Shown here: in pieces, positions 12,601 through 27,600 of the stretch
Layout of the letters: every line of letters begins with the position of its first letter
Numbering within the stretch: the stretch's first letter is position 1
Made by a program: the position numbers and the translations under genes
The notes under the pieces: model-generated
Databases searched by the model: none
What the model saw: only the letters and a program-made list of their open reading frames with translations
Told to the model about the DNA's origin: nothing
Origin: Omphiscola glabra
Lineage: Eukaryota; Mollusca; Gastropoda; Lymnaeidae
Reading direction: 5' to 3'
Assembly: GCA_964017045.1 (NCBI GenBank)
Contig: OZ024810.1
Location: 15,674,704-15,738,703 of the forward strand
DNA: 64,000 bases

Positions 12601-15600
12601 TAGTGACATTATAACTGTAACTTTGACTTGTAGTGACATTATAACTGTAACTTTGACTTGTAGTGACATTATAACTGTAACTTTGACTTGTAGTGACATT
12701 ATAACTGTAACTTTGCCTTGCAGTGACATTATAACTGTAACTTTGCCTTGCAGTGACATTATAACTGTAACTTTGCCTTGTAGTGACATTATAACTGTAA
12801 CTTTGACTTGTAGTGACATAATAACTGTAACTTTGACTTGTAGTGACATTATAACTGTAACTTTGACTTGTAGTGACATTATAACTGTAACTTTGCCTTG
12901 CAGTGACATTATAACTGTAGCTGTGCATTGTGGTGAAATTACAACTGTAATTAGCATTGTAGTAGATTTCCTCTACCATCTGTTATATTGTTATCAATAT
13001 TTTTTTTTTAAATGATCACTTATTATTGCCCTGTAAGTCCTACAGAAAATCTTAAAATTCATTGTATAGTAAATTATAATGGCGAGTCTGAAAATATCAG
13101 ATCTAATCACCGCCCATTTCAGGCACCACCACACATTTCACGCATCACCACATATTTCAGGCACAACCGCCCATTTCAGGCATCACCACCCATTTCACGC
13201 ATCACCACACATTTAAGGCATCATCACACATTCAAGGCATCACCGCCCATTTCAGGCACCACCACACATTTCAGGCATCACCACACATTTCACGTATCAC
13301 CATACATTTCAGGCACCACCACACAGTTCACGCAGCACAACACATTTCACCCTTCACCACACAGTTCACGCAGCACCACACATTTCAGGCACCACCACAC
13401 ATTTCAAGGACCACCACACATTTCAGGCATCACCACACATTTCAGGCATCACCACACATTTCACGCACCACCACACATTTCAGGCATCACCACACATTTC
13501 AGGCATCACCACACATTTCAGGCATCACCACACATTTCAGGCATCGCCATATTTCAGGCATCACCACACCTTTCAGGCATTTTATCATCTAGAAAACCCT
13601 TTTCAAAGTAGATGGTTTTGAATAAATGTTGGGTGGGAGGGGGGGTTAAACTATAAATGCTTACCTGTCCAATGGAAGTAACGCATTCAATGGACACGTT
13701 CTTTTGGATGGGGGATGCATAGGCGTCGCTGAAGCTGCCGAACTGTCGTGCTAGTGTTGAAGGGGCTTGGATTTCACTGCCGCTCGCGATGACACCTGGC
13801 CAATTCGCGGTGATCTTAAGTGTCGGAGACGGTGTGTCTGAAAATGTAGGATACGCAAATTGAAATCCCATTTGGGATAAAGCGATTAATTGAAGAAGAA
13901 CATTTGCTGAGGGGTAAAGGAACATAAAGGAACATAAACGAGCATAAAGGAACATAAAGGAACATAATGTTCAATTCTACCAACGCTCCATCTTGGAGAC
14001 CACTCACCGTCATAAACCTTGTTCAGTTGGCAGAACACTCTCAGGAGCAAGCTGCATGGCAGCGATGTGTATTCCGTTTGTCCCTGTGGAGAGGCATAAT
14101 AATTTCAGCTTTCAAAGAATGTCAAGAAGCTAGCAATCTATTTTTGAGAATGACCAACTGTGCTTCTCTCCAGACATGTATTGCTCATCCCGAATTTGCT
14201 TTGGGCCTGTCACGATGAACTATTCTATCCTAGTTCGCTTTGGGCCTGTCACGATGAACTATTCTGTCCCAGTTTGCTTTGGGTCTGTCACCATGATCTA
14301 TTCTATCCCAGTTCGCTTTGGGCCTGTCACGATGAACTATTCTAACCCAGTTCGCTTTGGGCCTGTCACGATGAACTATTCTGTCCCACTTCGCTTTGGG
14401 TCTGTCACCATGATCTATTCTATCCCAATTTGCTTGAGACACGACGATGGGTTACTGAGTAGATGAATTAAGAGAGAAAAACATACATTTAGAATCTGAT
14501 ATTAAATAATTTTTTTTAATCCTTTCTACTAACTTCGCTTTTGTTTGTGTGTATCAGGCTGACGAAATCTAATTGAAATCGGCTAAGTGACCCACTTTTC
14601 GTCAACCTATCAAACTAAAACTTGGCATATAAACTCGTTGCTGATGACAACACATACTATACAATTTTCAGTCCCAAACCTCAATCATCAAAATCATGTT
14701 TTCCTGTTTTTCAATGGGAAGATGACAAGGGTAGATACAAGGGAGAGTGACAAGGGAGAGTTACAAGGGATAGTGACAAGGGAGAGTGACAAGGGAGAGT
14801 GACAAGGGAAGGTGACAAGGGAAGGTGACAAGGGAAGGTGACAAGGGAAGGTGACAAGGGAAGACGGCAAGGGAAGACGGCAAGGGAAGACGACAAGGGA
14901 AGACGGCAAGGGAAGACGGCAAGGGAAGACGGCAAGGGAAGATGACATGGGAAGACGGCAAGGGAAGATGACAATGGAGGATGACAAGGGAAGATGACAA
15001 GGGAAGATGACATGGGAAGATGACATGGGAAGATGACATTAATTTCACGAAATAACATTCCAGATAACTATATTGTTTTTAAAAAATTTCGCAAATTGCG
15101 TTTGGTGCATAATATTTTCTTCTGTTTTTTTTTCTGAAATAGTAGGTGAAATGAATCTGCAGTGTAAAAGCGGGTGGGACATTAGAATGTTAATATAAAA
15201 TATAACAATATGCATATAAACTATTTATGCGAATATCTTTGGGTTTTTTTTTGGGTGGGTTGTCTAAGAACATTACGTTATGATACGACCAAAAAATGAA
15301 AAATTGCAGATTTTAAAAAAGGTTTGAGATGCTGTCATACAAATCTGGAGAAGTCACCGATCGCAGCTCTACAGCTGTAGTCGTCTCCTTCGTTCAGCCA
15401 AAAGAGTTCCGTTTCGTTTGTAATGTAGCCGAGAGAGAAGGCCACGTACCCGTAGGACCTGAACATTTGTCTTTCGTAGTCGGAGGCCACCCTGTTAATG
15501 GAGAATACATGGATTATCTGCTCATTCCCCGTGAGGGTTGGAGAACGGATATAGACAGGCACGTGGCCATCTCGTCTAATTGAAGACGAAATATTTTTTA

Positions 15601-18600
15601 AAAGAATCAATCTAGATGTTTGTCATGGCTGATTGAATACTTCTATGGGTTACATAATATGTGATTAGCTTAATGAATAATGAATGGTTGGGGCTAGTAA
15701 CTGAATAGTAACGTCGTCGGTAACTGAGTATTAAAGTAAACAATGGATATATTTGTACGGCTAATTGGGTATCCGTAGGGCTAATCGAATGGATCGCTAA
15801 ATGAATGTTTATATATGGCTATTTAAATGTTTATATGGCTCATCGAATATTTATCTGGCTAACTGAATATTTGTTTGGTCAGCCGAGTGTTTTTGTCGGC
15901 TGACATCCGCATTCCTTGTGACGAATCTCTGATCGCTGGATGACGAATCTCCGATCTCTGGATGACGAATCTCTGATCGCTGGATGACGAGAAAACAGTT
16001 GGGAGAGATTCCGTTGTTGTTTTTTTACTAAATATTCGAAATTCTCTTGTGGAGGCCGAGCGTACGCTCGTACGGCCCTGGCTATTTCGACAACAGTTCA
16101 CCTCATCGGGTGGGCATCATCGTAAATTACACAAGTCCCCGTGTCCAGACCACCAGCCCCGTCTCCGCGCTCTCGGGGCAGCCGATCACCAGGCGCTCCG
16201 CCGTTTCACCAGTCAGGCCACAGAGTCGACAGTTCGGGTCCCTTCGTGAGTCTAGTCGGCAGAGGTAACTGCGTCCTCCTTACCACACATGCGATATTTC
16301 AGTTTATGAGCTCTCTCCTTCATAACGTGTGATAAAACCTTAAGCAACACGCCGGAGAATGAGTTTCTGGATAATTTTCATGGAACCCCCGGCCAGATGT
16401 CCAAGTCATAATTGAGATTTTTATAGAATGGAAGTGAATGTAACTGCGACGATCCCTAACCCCCATTTACCATCCCGGGGACTAACCGTCACCACTTTCC
16501 CATATCCCTATTTAGGCAGCTTTAATCGCCTAACCACTTAAACTTTATTAAGCCACTAAATAAGAGGACAGCGGCTCCGACTTCGCCCCTGACATCACCC
16601 CCATTGTGCTCTCCGCCAAATGCAACATGTTTGACATCGTTCATATGTTGATTCAGAAGGGCTTCACTATCCCTACGCATCCCAATTATCTATGTCTATG
16701 CACTGAGGGATACAATCATAAAAACTTTGACAGTTTGGTCCACTCCAAATCCAGACTGAACGCTATTGTCTTCTGGGTGTATATTGCCTTGTGTTGTTTG
16801 TGCTTGTGAGGGGATGAAGGACAGGGTGGTCCACTCCAAGTCCACACTGAACGCTATTGTCTCCTGGGTGTATATTGCCTTGTGTTGTTTGTGCTTGTGA
16901 GGGGATGAAGGACAGGGTGGTCCACTCCAAGTCCACACTGAACGCTATTGTCTTCTGGGTGTATATTGCCTTGTGTTGTTTGTGCTTGTGAGGGGATGAA
17001 GGACAGGGTGGTCCACTCCAAGTCCACACTGAACGCTATTGTCTCCTGGGTGTATATTGCCTTGTGTTGTTTGTGCTTGTGAGGGGATGAAGGACAGGGT
17101 GGTCCACTCCAAGTCCAGATTGAACGCTATTGTCTCCTGGGTGTATATTGGCTTGTGTTGTTTGTGCTTGTGAGGGGATGAAGGACAGGGTGGTCCACTC
17201 CAAGTCCAGACTGAACGCTATTGTCTCCTGGGTGTATATTGCCTTGTGTTGTTTGTACTTGTGAGGGGATGAAGGACAGGGTGGTCCACTCCAAGTCCAC
17301 ACTGAACGCTATTGTCTCCTGGGTGTATATTGCCTTGTGTTGTTTGTGCTTGTGAGGGGATGAAGGACAGGGTGGTCCACTCCAAGTCCACACTGAACGC
17401 TATTGTCTCCTGGGTGTATATTGCCTTGTGTTGTTTGTGCTTGTGAGGGGATGAAGGACTTTGAATGTGTGTGCTCGTGTGTAGTTTTTGTGGTGCGGCG
17501 TTTTGTGTTTAGGTGTGGTAAGGTACAGATTGTTTCATTTCTCTTTTTTTATGGTTGACTTTGTACTGCGCTTCGAGCCTTTGTCGATGAAGCGTGATTT
17601 TCAAATAAACTTCATTATTATTAAATATTTATATTGGACCCACTACGTGTTGTAATATAATTTTTATTGTAACCGAGGTCAAATTTATTTCTAAAATATC
17701 AGTTTTTATCATTTAGAAAAAAGCAAAGAACTACTACCCCCCCCAAATTTTTTTTTCACCCAATCCTTTTTACCTGAATGCATTTCCATTTCGAAGTGTT
17801 CTGTTGCATGCGTCATCTTTTTGATCAAACGGAACGCTCTCAGCAGACGTGTAAAAATCCACTGGTAGAGTTTCGCTTCGAATTGTAGAAGTACTACCTT
17901 GGTCTGTGGTAAAACGTCACATTTAGAAGAGAGGGGAAAAAAAGACTATATTTGTGTTCATCCATATAATAGGAGGGGGACGAGCTCGGTCGCTCTCAGT
18001 GACGTAGCGAGCTTAACTCGCGTCTGTGGCACAATACCCTTTTAGCGCGCCCCCCCCCCTATTCGAAAACTATACAATATTATATGTAAAATATACCATT
18101 TGGCGCCCCTTTGTGAGTAGCGCCCGGGGCATGATGCCCCGCTCGCAACGCGACTGGTCGCTCTTTATTGTATTGCAAATAACCAAACGGGTGCGAATCG
18201 TCTGATTTAGGCACTTGTAATTTCGTTTAATTTAACTCAACTATTTATAGGCTAAACATTTAGCCTGTCCCACTTTTTGTTCAAATTGGTTTTTTTATTG
18301 TACATAATATAAAAATATCAATAATTAAATAACCAAAGAAAAGCAAAGTTGTCACAAATTTGACACTTCGTATGTAACTAGTTTGATGAAATTATAATGA
18401 TGTAAATTTGACATTGGTTTTGTTAGGTTTTAGAACAGATGATTTGGCGAAGGTTAGGATATCTGAATTTTTTCACTGCTTAATTTTTGAGACTTCATTT
18501 TAAAAATCTAACAGATTCAGAATTACAAGAGCGCTCGTTACATTAATTTTGCTTTGAAAATTGTTCGACGAATTAAATAAAAGTTTTAATGATTAGAATT

Positions 18601-21600
18601 TTCAAGAGCAGTGTGTGAGGGCGTTTCGTTTGTTGCCCTAACTTTAAACAACAACCCTTGTAGATACTATTGCATGCCTTACATTGCACGGCGCCTGTAT
18701 AGTCGATCTTGACTTCGAACATGCACACGAAGAAGTGTCTCTGGTCACACTGGGCGAACACCTTGGTGTAAGAGTCTGTACACTCTGTTCCAGCGTCCCC
18801 TGCTTGCGCTTGTCTTTTAGTTAGCCTTGTGGTGGAATTTAAGAGTTTGCTCAGATTCAAACAGTCAGGGGGCAGAATATTAAGTAAGTGGTAAAGTCTG
18901 GTCTGGCTAACGAGAGGTGTATACAAAGTATGAGTCGCATATGTACCAAAATGATCATGATGCATGCTAATGATTTGGAGATAGGTTGATGTTAGGGATA
19001 TGGGATGATAATTGGGATATAGGATGATGATTTTGATATAAATTGATGATTTCAATACAGTTTGATAATTTTGATATAGGTTGATGATTTGGATATAGGT
19101 TGATATTAGGGATATGGGATGATGATTGGGATATAGGATGATGATTTGGATATGGGATGATATTTGGGATATAGGATGATGATTTTGATATAAATTGATG
19201 ATTTCAATATAGTTTGATGATTTTGATATAGGTTAATGATTGTGATATAGATTGATGTTAGGGATATGGGATGATAATTGGAATATAGGATGAATATTTT
19301 GATATAAATTGATGATTTCGATATAGTTTGATGATTTCGATATAGTTTGATGATTTTGAAATAGGTTGATGATTTGGATATAGCTTGGTGTTATGGGTAT
19401 AGGATGATGATTTTGATATAAATTGATGATTTCAATATGGTTTGATTTTGATATAGATTGATGTTATGGACAGATGATGATGATTGAGATAGTATTATTA
19501 TTATTAGTAGTAGTAGTATTCGTCGTAGTAGTAGTAGGGCTGGGCTCACCACGCTGTACATACAATTTAACAAACATAATCATGAACTTAAAAATTAACA
19601 TACATTAATTAAATAAAACAAAAGAAATGTGTTTTCAGTCCAACCCTTCCATAACTGTTTACATGTCAAGCCACGGACTTCACCCAGAAGCATCGTCTAT
19701 CGGTCGGGGGGGGGGGGGGGGGGGGGAATCAATCAGGATAGTAGAGTTTAATGAGATGTGTTTTGAGTGCAGTTTTGATGTTTGTTTTATTGCGGATGTG
19801 TAGTGGAAGAGAATTCAATTGTTTTGTCATGTAACTTTAGCAGATGAGAAGTTCACACTTAAAGGCATACAAAGATAATGGTCTGAATTATTTGAGAGAC
19901 TTGATTTTTCAATCTTAGCTCGTCGGGGTTGATGATACAGATTGGAGAATTCCCCATCCATATACTAAAAACACATAAACAAAATGTAAATGCCGATAGA
20001 GGCTTTTCCGCGTGATTCAAGATTTTCAGGCTCTGATTCTAAAGTGATTAAAAATGAAGTTTAGATTATTTTGATATTTCTGCTTTCGTCCCAACTGTAA
20101 AATGCCACAAGCATCGATTGGAGCCAGATTTTCATCCCCAAAATCGCTAACAGCCATCCAGGACCGCTAACTTTGAATCAGGACCATTAACTTTGAACCA
20201 GGACCGCTAACTTCGAACCAGGGCCGCTAACTTTGAACCAGGACCACTAACTTCGAACCAGTACCGCTAACTTTGAACCAGTACCGCTAACTTTGAACCA
20301 GGACCGCTAACTTTGAACAAGTACCGCTAACTTTGAACCAGGACCGCTAACTTCGAACCAGGACCACTAACTTTGAACCAGGACCGCTAACTTCGAACCA
20401 GGATAGCTAACTTTGAACCAGCACCGCTAACTTTGAACCAGGTACGCTAACGTCCTCCAAAGGCCGCCAACATCGTCCAGGAGCTGCTAATATCGGCACA
20501 GGATACTTGCATCGTCCAATGACAGCTAACATCGTCCAATGACAGCCAACATCGTCCAGGAGCTGCTAATATCGTCACAGGATACTTGCATCGTCCAATG
20601 ACAGCCAACATCGTCCAGAAGCTGCTAATATCGGCACAGGATACTTGCATCGTCCAATGACAGCTAACATCGTCCAATGACAGCTAACATCGTCCAATGA
20701 CAGCTAACATCGTCCAATGACAGCCAACATCGTCCAGAAGCTGCTAATATCGTCACAGGATACTTGCATCGTCCAATGACAACTAACATCGTCCAATGAC
20801 AGCTAACATCGTCCAATGACAGCCAACATCGTCCAGAAGCTGCTAATATCGGTACAGGATACTTGCATCGTCCAATGACAGCTAACAGCGTCCCAAATCG
20901 CCGTAAGCCAGGATTCGTTACCGTGTTTACTAATTCGACTCACCTTGGTTTGCATGTTCCGTTGTAGACTTGCAGCACACAGAGAGAACTGCCCGTGGCA
21001 TTGCTCAGTGTAAAATTGGTGAAGGTCCCGGCACTGAAACAATGCGATAATATCTTAAATATTCCAATGCAATCATAATAAATTATCTGGTAAAATTTGC
21101 GGTACCTGAAATGTTATGATCTTGATATTTTTTTTTTTTTTTAAAGTAACGTTTACGTAAAAGTTAAAGCATTATCGAATTCTCAAACTATCGCTGATAA
21201 AAGATCTTGTTATGGCACAAAAGCTACTCACCTTTGTACAGTTGGGAAGTTGTCAGCCAGCAGACGTCGATTTTTCACATGATGTCCGGACCACAGAGAC
21301 AGTATTCCTAGGTAGTTGTTTTTTATAAACAACCAATTTTATAAGACGTGCATTTTGATCTAGTAATACTAATAAACTTTTTTTACGTGTACATTTAACG
21401 ACTATGTGATCAAAGGAATACACAGTGATCGCAAGTATTACGTATAATTTAATAACCGTTTTCTGGTCATTATTATTGTCAATACAATACATCGTGAAAC
21501 AAATATGACTTTTTAAACACACTTAGGGTTTTAGTCTTGATCGTGGGTTAGGGCGCTTTCGGTTAGGGCGGTGTGAGATATGGTGCTTTGGGTAAGGGCG

Positions 21601-24600
21601 CCATAGGATAGGGCAACATGGGTTAGGACGCTTTTGGTTAGGGCGCTTTTGGTTAGTGCGCTTTTGGTTAGGGCGCTTTGGGTTTACATTATAAAGTTAA
21701 AAAATGACAGCTCAATTATACTTACACTTACTAAAGATGAAATTTTAGCATGTGGTATTATATACACAGTCACTCTGTAGGGGGACTCAAAGGTGGACTG
21801 AATTGATAGAAATATACACAGTCACCCTGTAAGAAGGACTCTTCTTCAGGAGCCAGAATGATCAATAAATTGATCGTGGGCCCTCAAACATAAGAAGAAG
21901 AAGAAGGACACTAAGGTGGATTGGATGAAAGAAATATACACAGTCAATGTAGGAAAGACTGTAAGGTGGACTGGTTTAATAGAAATATATATACAGTCAC
22001 TCTGCGGGAAGGACTCTAATGTGGACTCGATGAAAGAAATATACACAGTCACAAAAGGAAAAACTCTAATGTGGACTTGATTGATAGAAATATACACAGT
22101 CACTCTGTAGGAAGGACTATAAGTTTGACTGGATTGATAGAAATATACACAGTCTCTCTTTAGAAAAGACTCTAATGTGGACTGTATAAAAGAAATATTC
22201 ACAGTCATAGTAGGAAGGACTCTAAGGTGGACTGGATTGGTAGAAAAATATACACAGTCGACCTGTGGGAAGCATTCTAAGTTGGGCTGGATTTAATGAA
22301 ATATACACAGTCACTTTGTAGGAAGGAATATAATGTGGACTGGATGAAAGATATATACACAGTCATCGTAGGAAGTACTCTACGGTTGACTAATTTGATA
22401 GAAAAATATACACAGTCGCCCTGTGTGAAGGACTCTAATGTGGGCTGGATGAAAGAAATATTAAATTTCGTATCCGGAAATTTGGTCGAAAGAAATTTCG
22501 TCGACGGAAAATTGATCGACAGAAATTTGATCGAACGGAAATTTGGTCGAATATTTTATTTAGTTTAGACTTTAAAATTTTGCGACAAATTTCTTTTTTT
22601 AACGCATTATTGTGTTTTACTATATAGTATATGGCGTTGAAAAAGAAATTTGACGAAAATTTTAACGTTTGAACTGAAAAAAAGATTCGACCAAATTTCC
22701 GGTAACCACTAAATTTAAGTGTTGTCTGAGCGCTCTAAAATTAATTCATGCATTTTAATTATTTATTTATTATTTTTTGGAAATAAAAAAAAGGAGGCCC
22801 CATGGGGGAGAGAAAGAGATTTGGTGTGTGTTTTTACAAAGTTTTACGACAAAATTCCTAAATGTAAAAAAGAACACAAACAAAACGATTATGAAAGTTT
22901 CATTTCAAATAAATAAATGAAAGCTCTAATGAAAAAAAAATAATTTTTAATTATGATGACGCGGCGTTCTTTTCTTGGGTCGTGTTAAAGTGTGTTCATG
23001 AACTAGTTTGGGTCGTGCTAAAGTGTGTTCATGAACTAGTTTGGGTCGTGTTAAAGTTTGTTCATGAACTAGTTTGGGTCGTGTTAAAGTTTGTTCATGA
23101 ACTAGTTTGGGTCGTGTTAAAGTTTGTTCATGAACTAGTTTGGGTCGTGTTAAAGTTTGTTCATGAACTAGTTTGGGTCGTGTTAAAGTTTGTTCATGAA
23201 CTAGTTTGGGTCGTGTTAAAGTTTGTTCATGAACTAGTTTGGGTCGTGTTAAAGTTTGTTCATGAACTAGTTTGGGTCGTGTTAAAGTTTGTTCATGAAC
23301 TAGTTTGGGTCGTGTTAAAGTTTGTTCATGAACTAGTTTGGGTCGTGTTAAAGTGTGTTCATGAACTAGTTTGGGTTATGTTAAAGTTTGTTCAATGTCT
23401 AGTTTTGGGTCATGTTCAAGTTTGTTCATAAACTAGTTTATTTGAGCCACAAACAAAGTATAATCCCACCGCCACACGAGTCTCAAATCAGGTGGGGAAA
23501 AACATGTTTTTGTTAGTTTGACATTTTTTGTTGTTGTCATTACTTAAATTATTTGATAACACAAATGTAATTTTATATAATTTTACATAATTTTACATAA
23601 TTTTATATAATTTTACATAATTTTATATAATTTTACATAATTTTATATAATTTTACATAATTTATATAATTTTACACAATTTTATATAATTTTACATAAT
23701 TTTATATAATTTTACATAATTTTATATAATTTTACATAATTTTATATAATTTTACATACTTTTATATAATTTTACATAATTTTATATAATTTTACATAAT
23801 TTAATATAATTTTACATAATTTTATATAAATTTATATAATGTTCTTTAATTTTACATAATTTCACACAATTTTATTTTTGCCCGAGTTTGTTCTGATTTG
23901 ATTTAGAAGAAGAAAATCCTGAAGACTAACAAATAAATTGTTCACGCTTTAGTATGGCGCTAGTACAGAATCCTAATTTATTATCAAATTTTGACATGGC
24001 ACGCCAGTGAATCCGGGTTGACTTACACTTCTACCATTCTGACTTTTCACGGACTTTAGAAATACTTGATAACAAAAATAAAACTTCACAAATGAAGTCG
24101 GACTCGGGGGAGGGGGGGGTTGATCTTCACAGGGCTCCCCCCCCCCCCCAAACCACTCCTCCGGGTTGTGAACAGGGAAACATCCACCAAATATAGCGGA
24201 TAGTCGGGGGAGAAAATACACCAAAGGCGTTCCAAGTCGACAAAAGGTGGCTTGCAGCCCCTGTAGGGAGATTTAAAAAGTCTAGGGACCTGACCCCAAG
24301 CAATCGGGTCATGAGACCATTGTTCACAAATCGTCAACCAGAAAATTGGACGGACATTAATGGATTTCGACCTAAGCGGTCAATTGTCTGAAATGTACTA
24401 TTTACACAGAGCGGGACGGCTGGTCACTTCTGCATCTTTACAGAACGACCCTATGGCTGAAACCAAAGCTGCGATGATTTAGAGACGGAATTACATCGGA
24501 TGGGGGGGGGGGGGTCCACTAATCGGGACGAAGAGCCATCGATCGATCTGAATGGATGTGGTGGATCCGGTCAGAGCCCAAGATGGGCTGTAGTGCCAAT

Positions 24601-27600
24601 GATAATGAGGATGAAAGTTGAAGTGGGGAAAGATAAGTGGGGGGAAATGTAAGTGGGAAATTCGAAGGGGGAAAGTTTAGATGAGGAAAGTTGAAGTGGG
24701 AAAGTTTAATTGGGGAAAGTTGAAGTGGGGAAAGTTGAAGTGGGGAAAGTTAAAGTGGAGAAAGTTTAAGTGGGAAAGATCACGTGGGTAAGATGAAGTG
24801 GGACAGTTGAAGTGGGGAAAGGTTAGGTAGGAAAGATCAAGTGGGTAAGATCAAGTGGGAAAGTTGAAGTGGGTAAGTTGAAGTGGGAAAGTTGAAGTGG
24901 GAAAGTTGAAGTGGGTAAAATTTAGGTGGGAAAGATCAAGTGGTAAGTTGAAGTGGGTAAAATTTAAGGGGTAAAAATCAAGTGGGTAAGTTGAAGTGGT
25001 AAAGTTGAAGTGGGGAAAGGGGAGGTGGGAAAGATCAAAACACAATTTTGATAAAGAGATAAAGTTAAGTGGTTAGGATTGCGGGAGAGTGAATCGTTTG
25101 TGCTGCAGGCCACTAGAAAACCGGCTGTCCTGATTGGTCCATTAAATTACCACGACCGTTTTAATGTGTCCAAAATGTGGCTACTTTGCCAGTAGGCAAA
25201 TGTTGTATTTCAAAGAAAGTACCCACGCCGTGTCCCAGGGTGTGGTGAAATATGGTTTGTTAAATTGTTTCATGGCTCGTTGGGAAAGGGGGGGGGGGAC
25301 ATTTTAAAAATAACGCAATTATTATTATTTATTTATTTTAATTTTAAATTCGTGACGCGATTCTGTCCAGCGTCTTATACCCGCATCAGTAAATGAGACT
25401 CGCGGCACACAAAAACACATTCCAGGATCTTGCATTTGAGGGTCGGTGGTTAACTGAAAAACGGAAACTTCAGACCTGCGTGAATAATCTCTTACAGCTT
25501 CAAGGCTGCCCTGGCATCTGCTAAGAGCCGTCGGATGGCAGCATCGTTTACCCCAACCGTTGCACATACGCCAGTACATGGATGCAGCGACGTACCCTAC
25601 CAGAACCAGAACATAGATTATGAAAGAAAAAAAATGAACGTGCATTACTCACCTTTTGATTTGATCTCATTGGGGTCAAGATGGTAAATATTCTCATACA
25701 CGCAGTTGAGGAGCCACCCTTGGTTTGAATGACAGTACCCGTGAGCGTCCGGCCAGGTCATGGCCTCTTTGCTGATGTGGAAGCACGTGCCACTCTTAGA
25801 TGGTCCATAGCTGTTGCTGGCAAATGTACAACCTGTTGTGATGGAAGACAGTGGTCACTACTTGTTGTTCCTCTGTGATGGGCTTTTAGGTTACAGTCAT
25901 AAGGCGCATTTTTATTGGTTACCAATTCATCTCAGAAGATTCACTTTTAATTTGTTAGATTTTAGTATCATAAGATTCACTTTTAATTTGTTAGATTTTA
26001 GTCTCATAAGATTCACTTTTAATTTGTTAGATTTTAGTCTCGTAAGATTCAATTAAATTCGTTACATTTTATTATCATAAGATTCAATTTCATTCGTTAT
26101 ATTTTAGTATCATAAGATTCACTTTGATTCGCTACATTTTATTCTCATAAAATTCACTTTGATTCGCTACATTTTATTCTCATAAGAATCACTTCAATTT
26201 ATTCTCATAAGATTCACTTTGATTCGCTACATTTTATTCTCATAAGATTCACTTTGATTCGCTACATTTTATTCTCTTAAGATTCACTTTGATTCGCTAC
26301 ATTTTATTCTCATAAGACTCACTACATTTTAGCCTTATAAGATTCACTTTAATTCGCTACATTTTAGTCCAATAAGATTCACTTTGATTGGTTTAATTTT
26401 GGTCTCATATTAAAAGTACCAATATGTCACTATTGGATGTCTTAAGCGGCCACTACGTAACTATATTTCCCATACAGATTGGTCATACTTCCGTTGTGTT
26501 CAATATATAAATGCCCTTAAGGTATATGACCTACTTTGAATACTTACTTTTGTTTACTGTTTGGATCGCTGTACACAAATCGATTGTGAATGTGAGGACA
26601 CAAAATAATTGTATAAATAGAAAACTCATCGTAAGTGAGCATAGGTATCTCTGTCGTTTTCTGAACTGATGGACCGGGGGACTCTCAAACGTTTCAAGAC
26701 GATCCTCAGTTGTGTCATCTGCGATTGAAAATTGCATTTAAAAACATTTTTTAAATACTTTTTATAACCTTTGTTTCTGTTCGTGTGCTTATTTATTTCT
26801 GTCTGGGAGTGTGGCAAAATTTTCGCACGGCTAATAGACCAACTTCCCGTCAACCCATCGACCTGAAACTTGGCTCATAGACTCATTGTCGATGACAACA
26901 CATTCTATCAAATGTTCAGCACCACCCACAACCCCCAAAAATCAGGTGTTTTTTTTTCCTTCCCCTGTTTTTCAAGGAGAGGGTGTATAAAATATGATGC
27001 CACTTATTTCAGGAGATAAAATTTCCGATAACTGCTTTAAACGAGATTCTTACAAATATCGCAGGTGATTTTGGTGCGTAATCTTTTCTTTTGTTTTTCT
27101 GAAATAACTGGTGCAATATATCTGTGGTCTCTGGTGTAAAAGAGGGTGGGGCATTAGAATATTAATATAAAAATAAACAAATAATACATATTAAGGATTT
27201 ATTTTTTTAAAAGCCTTTGTTTTGATGGGTTGTTTAATTAAACTATTGAAACAATTATCCTATACAAAGATGTATCCATTTCTTGACTTTGATGTGTTTC
27301 TAGCCGTCTACAGCTAAGTATTTTTAAACCTGCTCTGTTCGAGATGTTTTCTTGACATCGTATGACCTTCTACAATATTAGCCGCGCACACGTCTACACA
27401 CAGCCCGACATACACCCTGACAGAAGTCAAAGTTATAAAGTTCTGTGGCGGCAACAGTCACCAATCTTATGCTGCCAGATAATTATACAGGACGTTACAT
27501 TGCAATTGTAGCAAAGGCAGTCGCATAGCGAGGGGGGGCAAGGGGGCATCATGCCCCGGGCGCTACTGACAAAGGTGCGTTAAATGGTATATTTTACATA

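Noticed and set aside
12506..13611. Overlapping open frames on both strands (140-199 codons)
   Set aside because: Products of 30-bp and 21-bp arrays. Several frames are open at once, which real genes do not show.
18573..19055. 160-codon minus-strand frame as a single exon
   Set aside because: Only 18683-18849 has coding character and fits the splice phases; the rest is degenerate repeat or past a good GTAAGG donor.
21535..21690. Telomere-like TTAGGG words
   Set aside because: They occur once per 18-21-bp unit (GGGCGCTTTTGGTTA) and are not contiguous telomeric repeats.
24395..24460. Possible extra receptor exon on the minus strand (GSFCKDAEVTSRPA)
   Set aside because: Joining it between exons 25653-25832 and 21232-21307 creates a stop, while the direct junction of those exons is in frame and completes the lectin fold.
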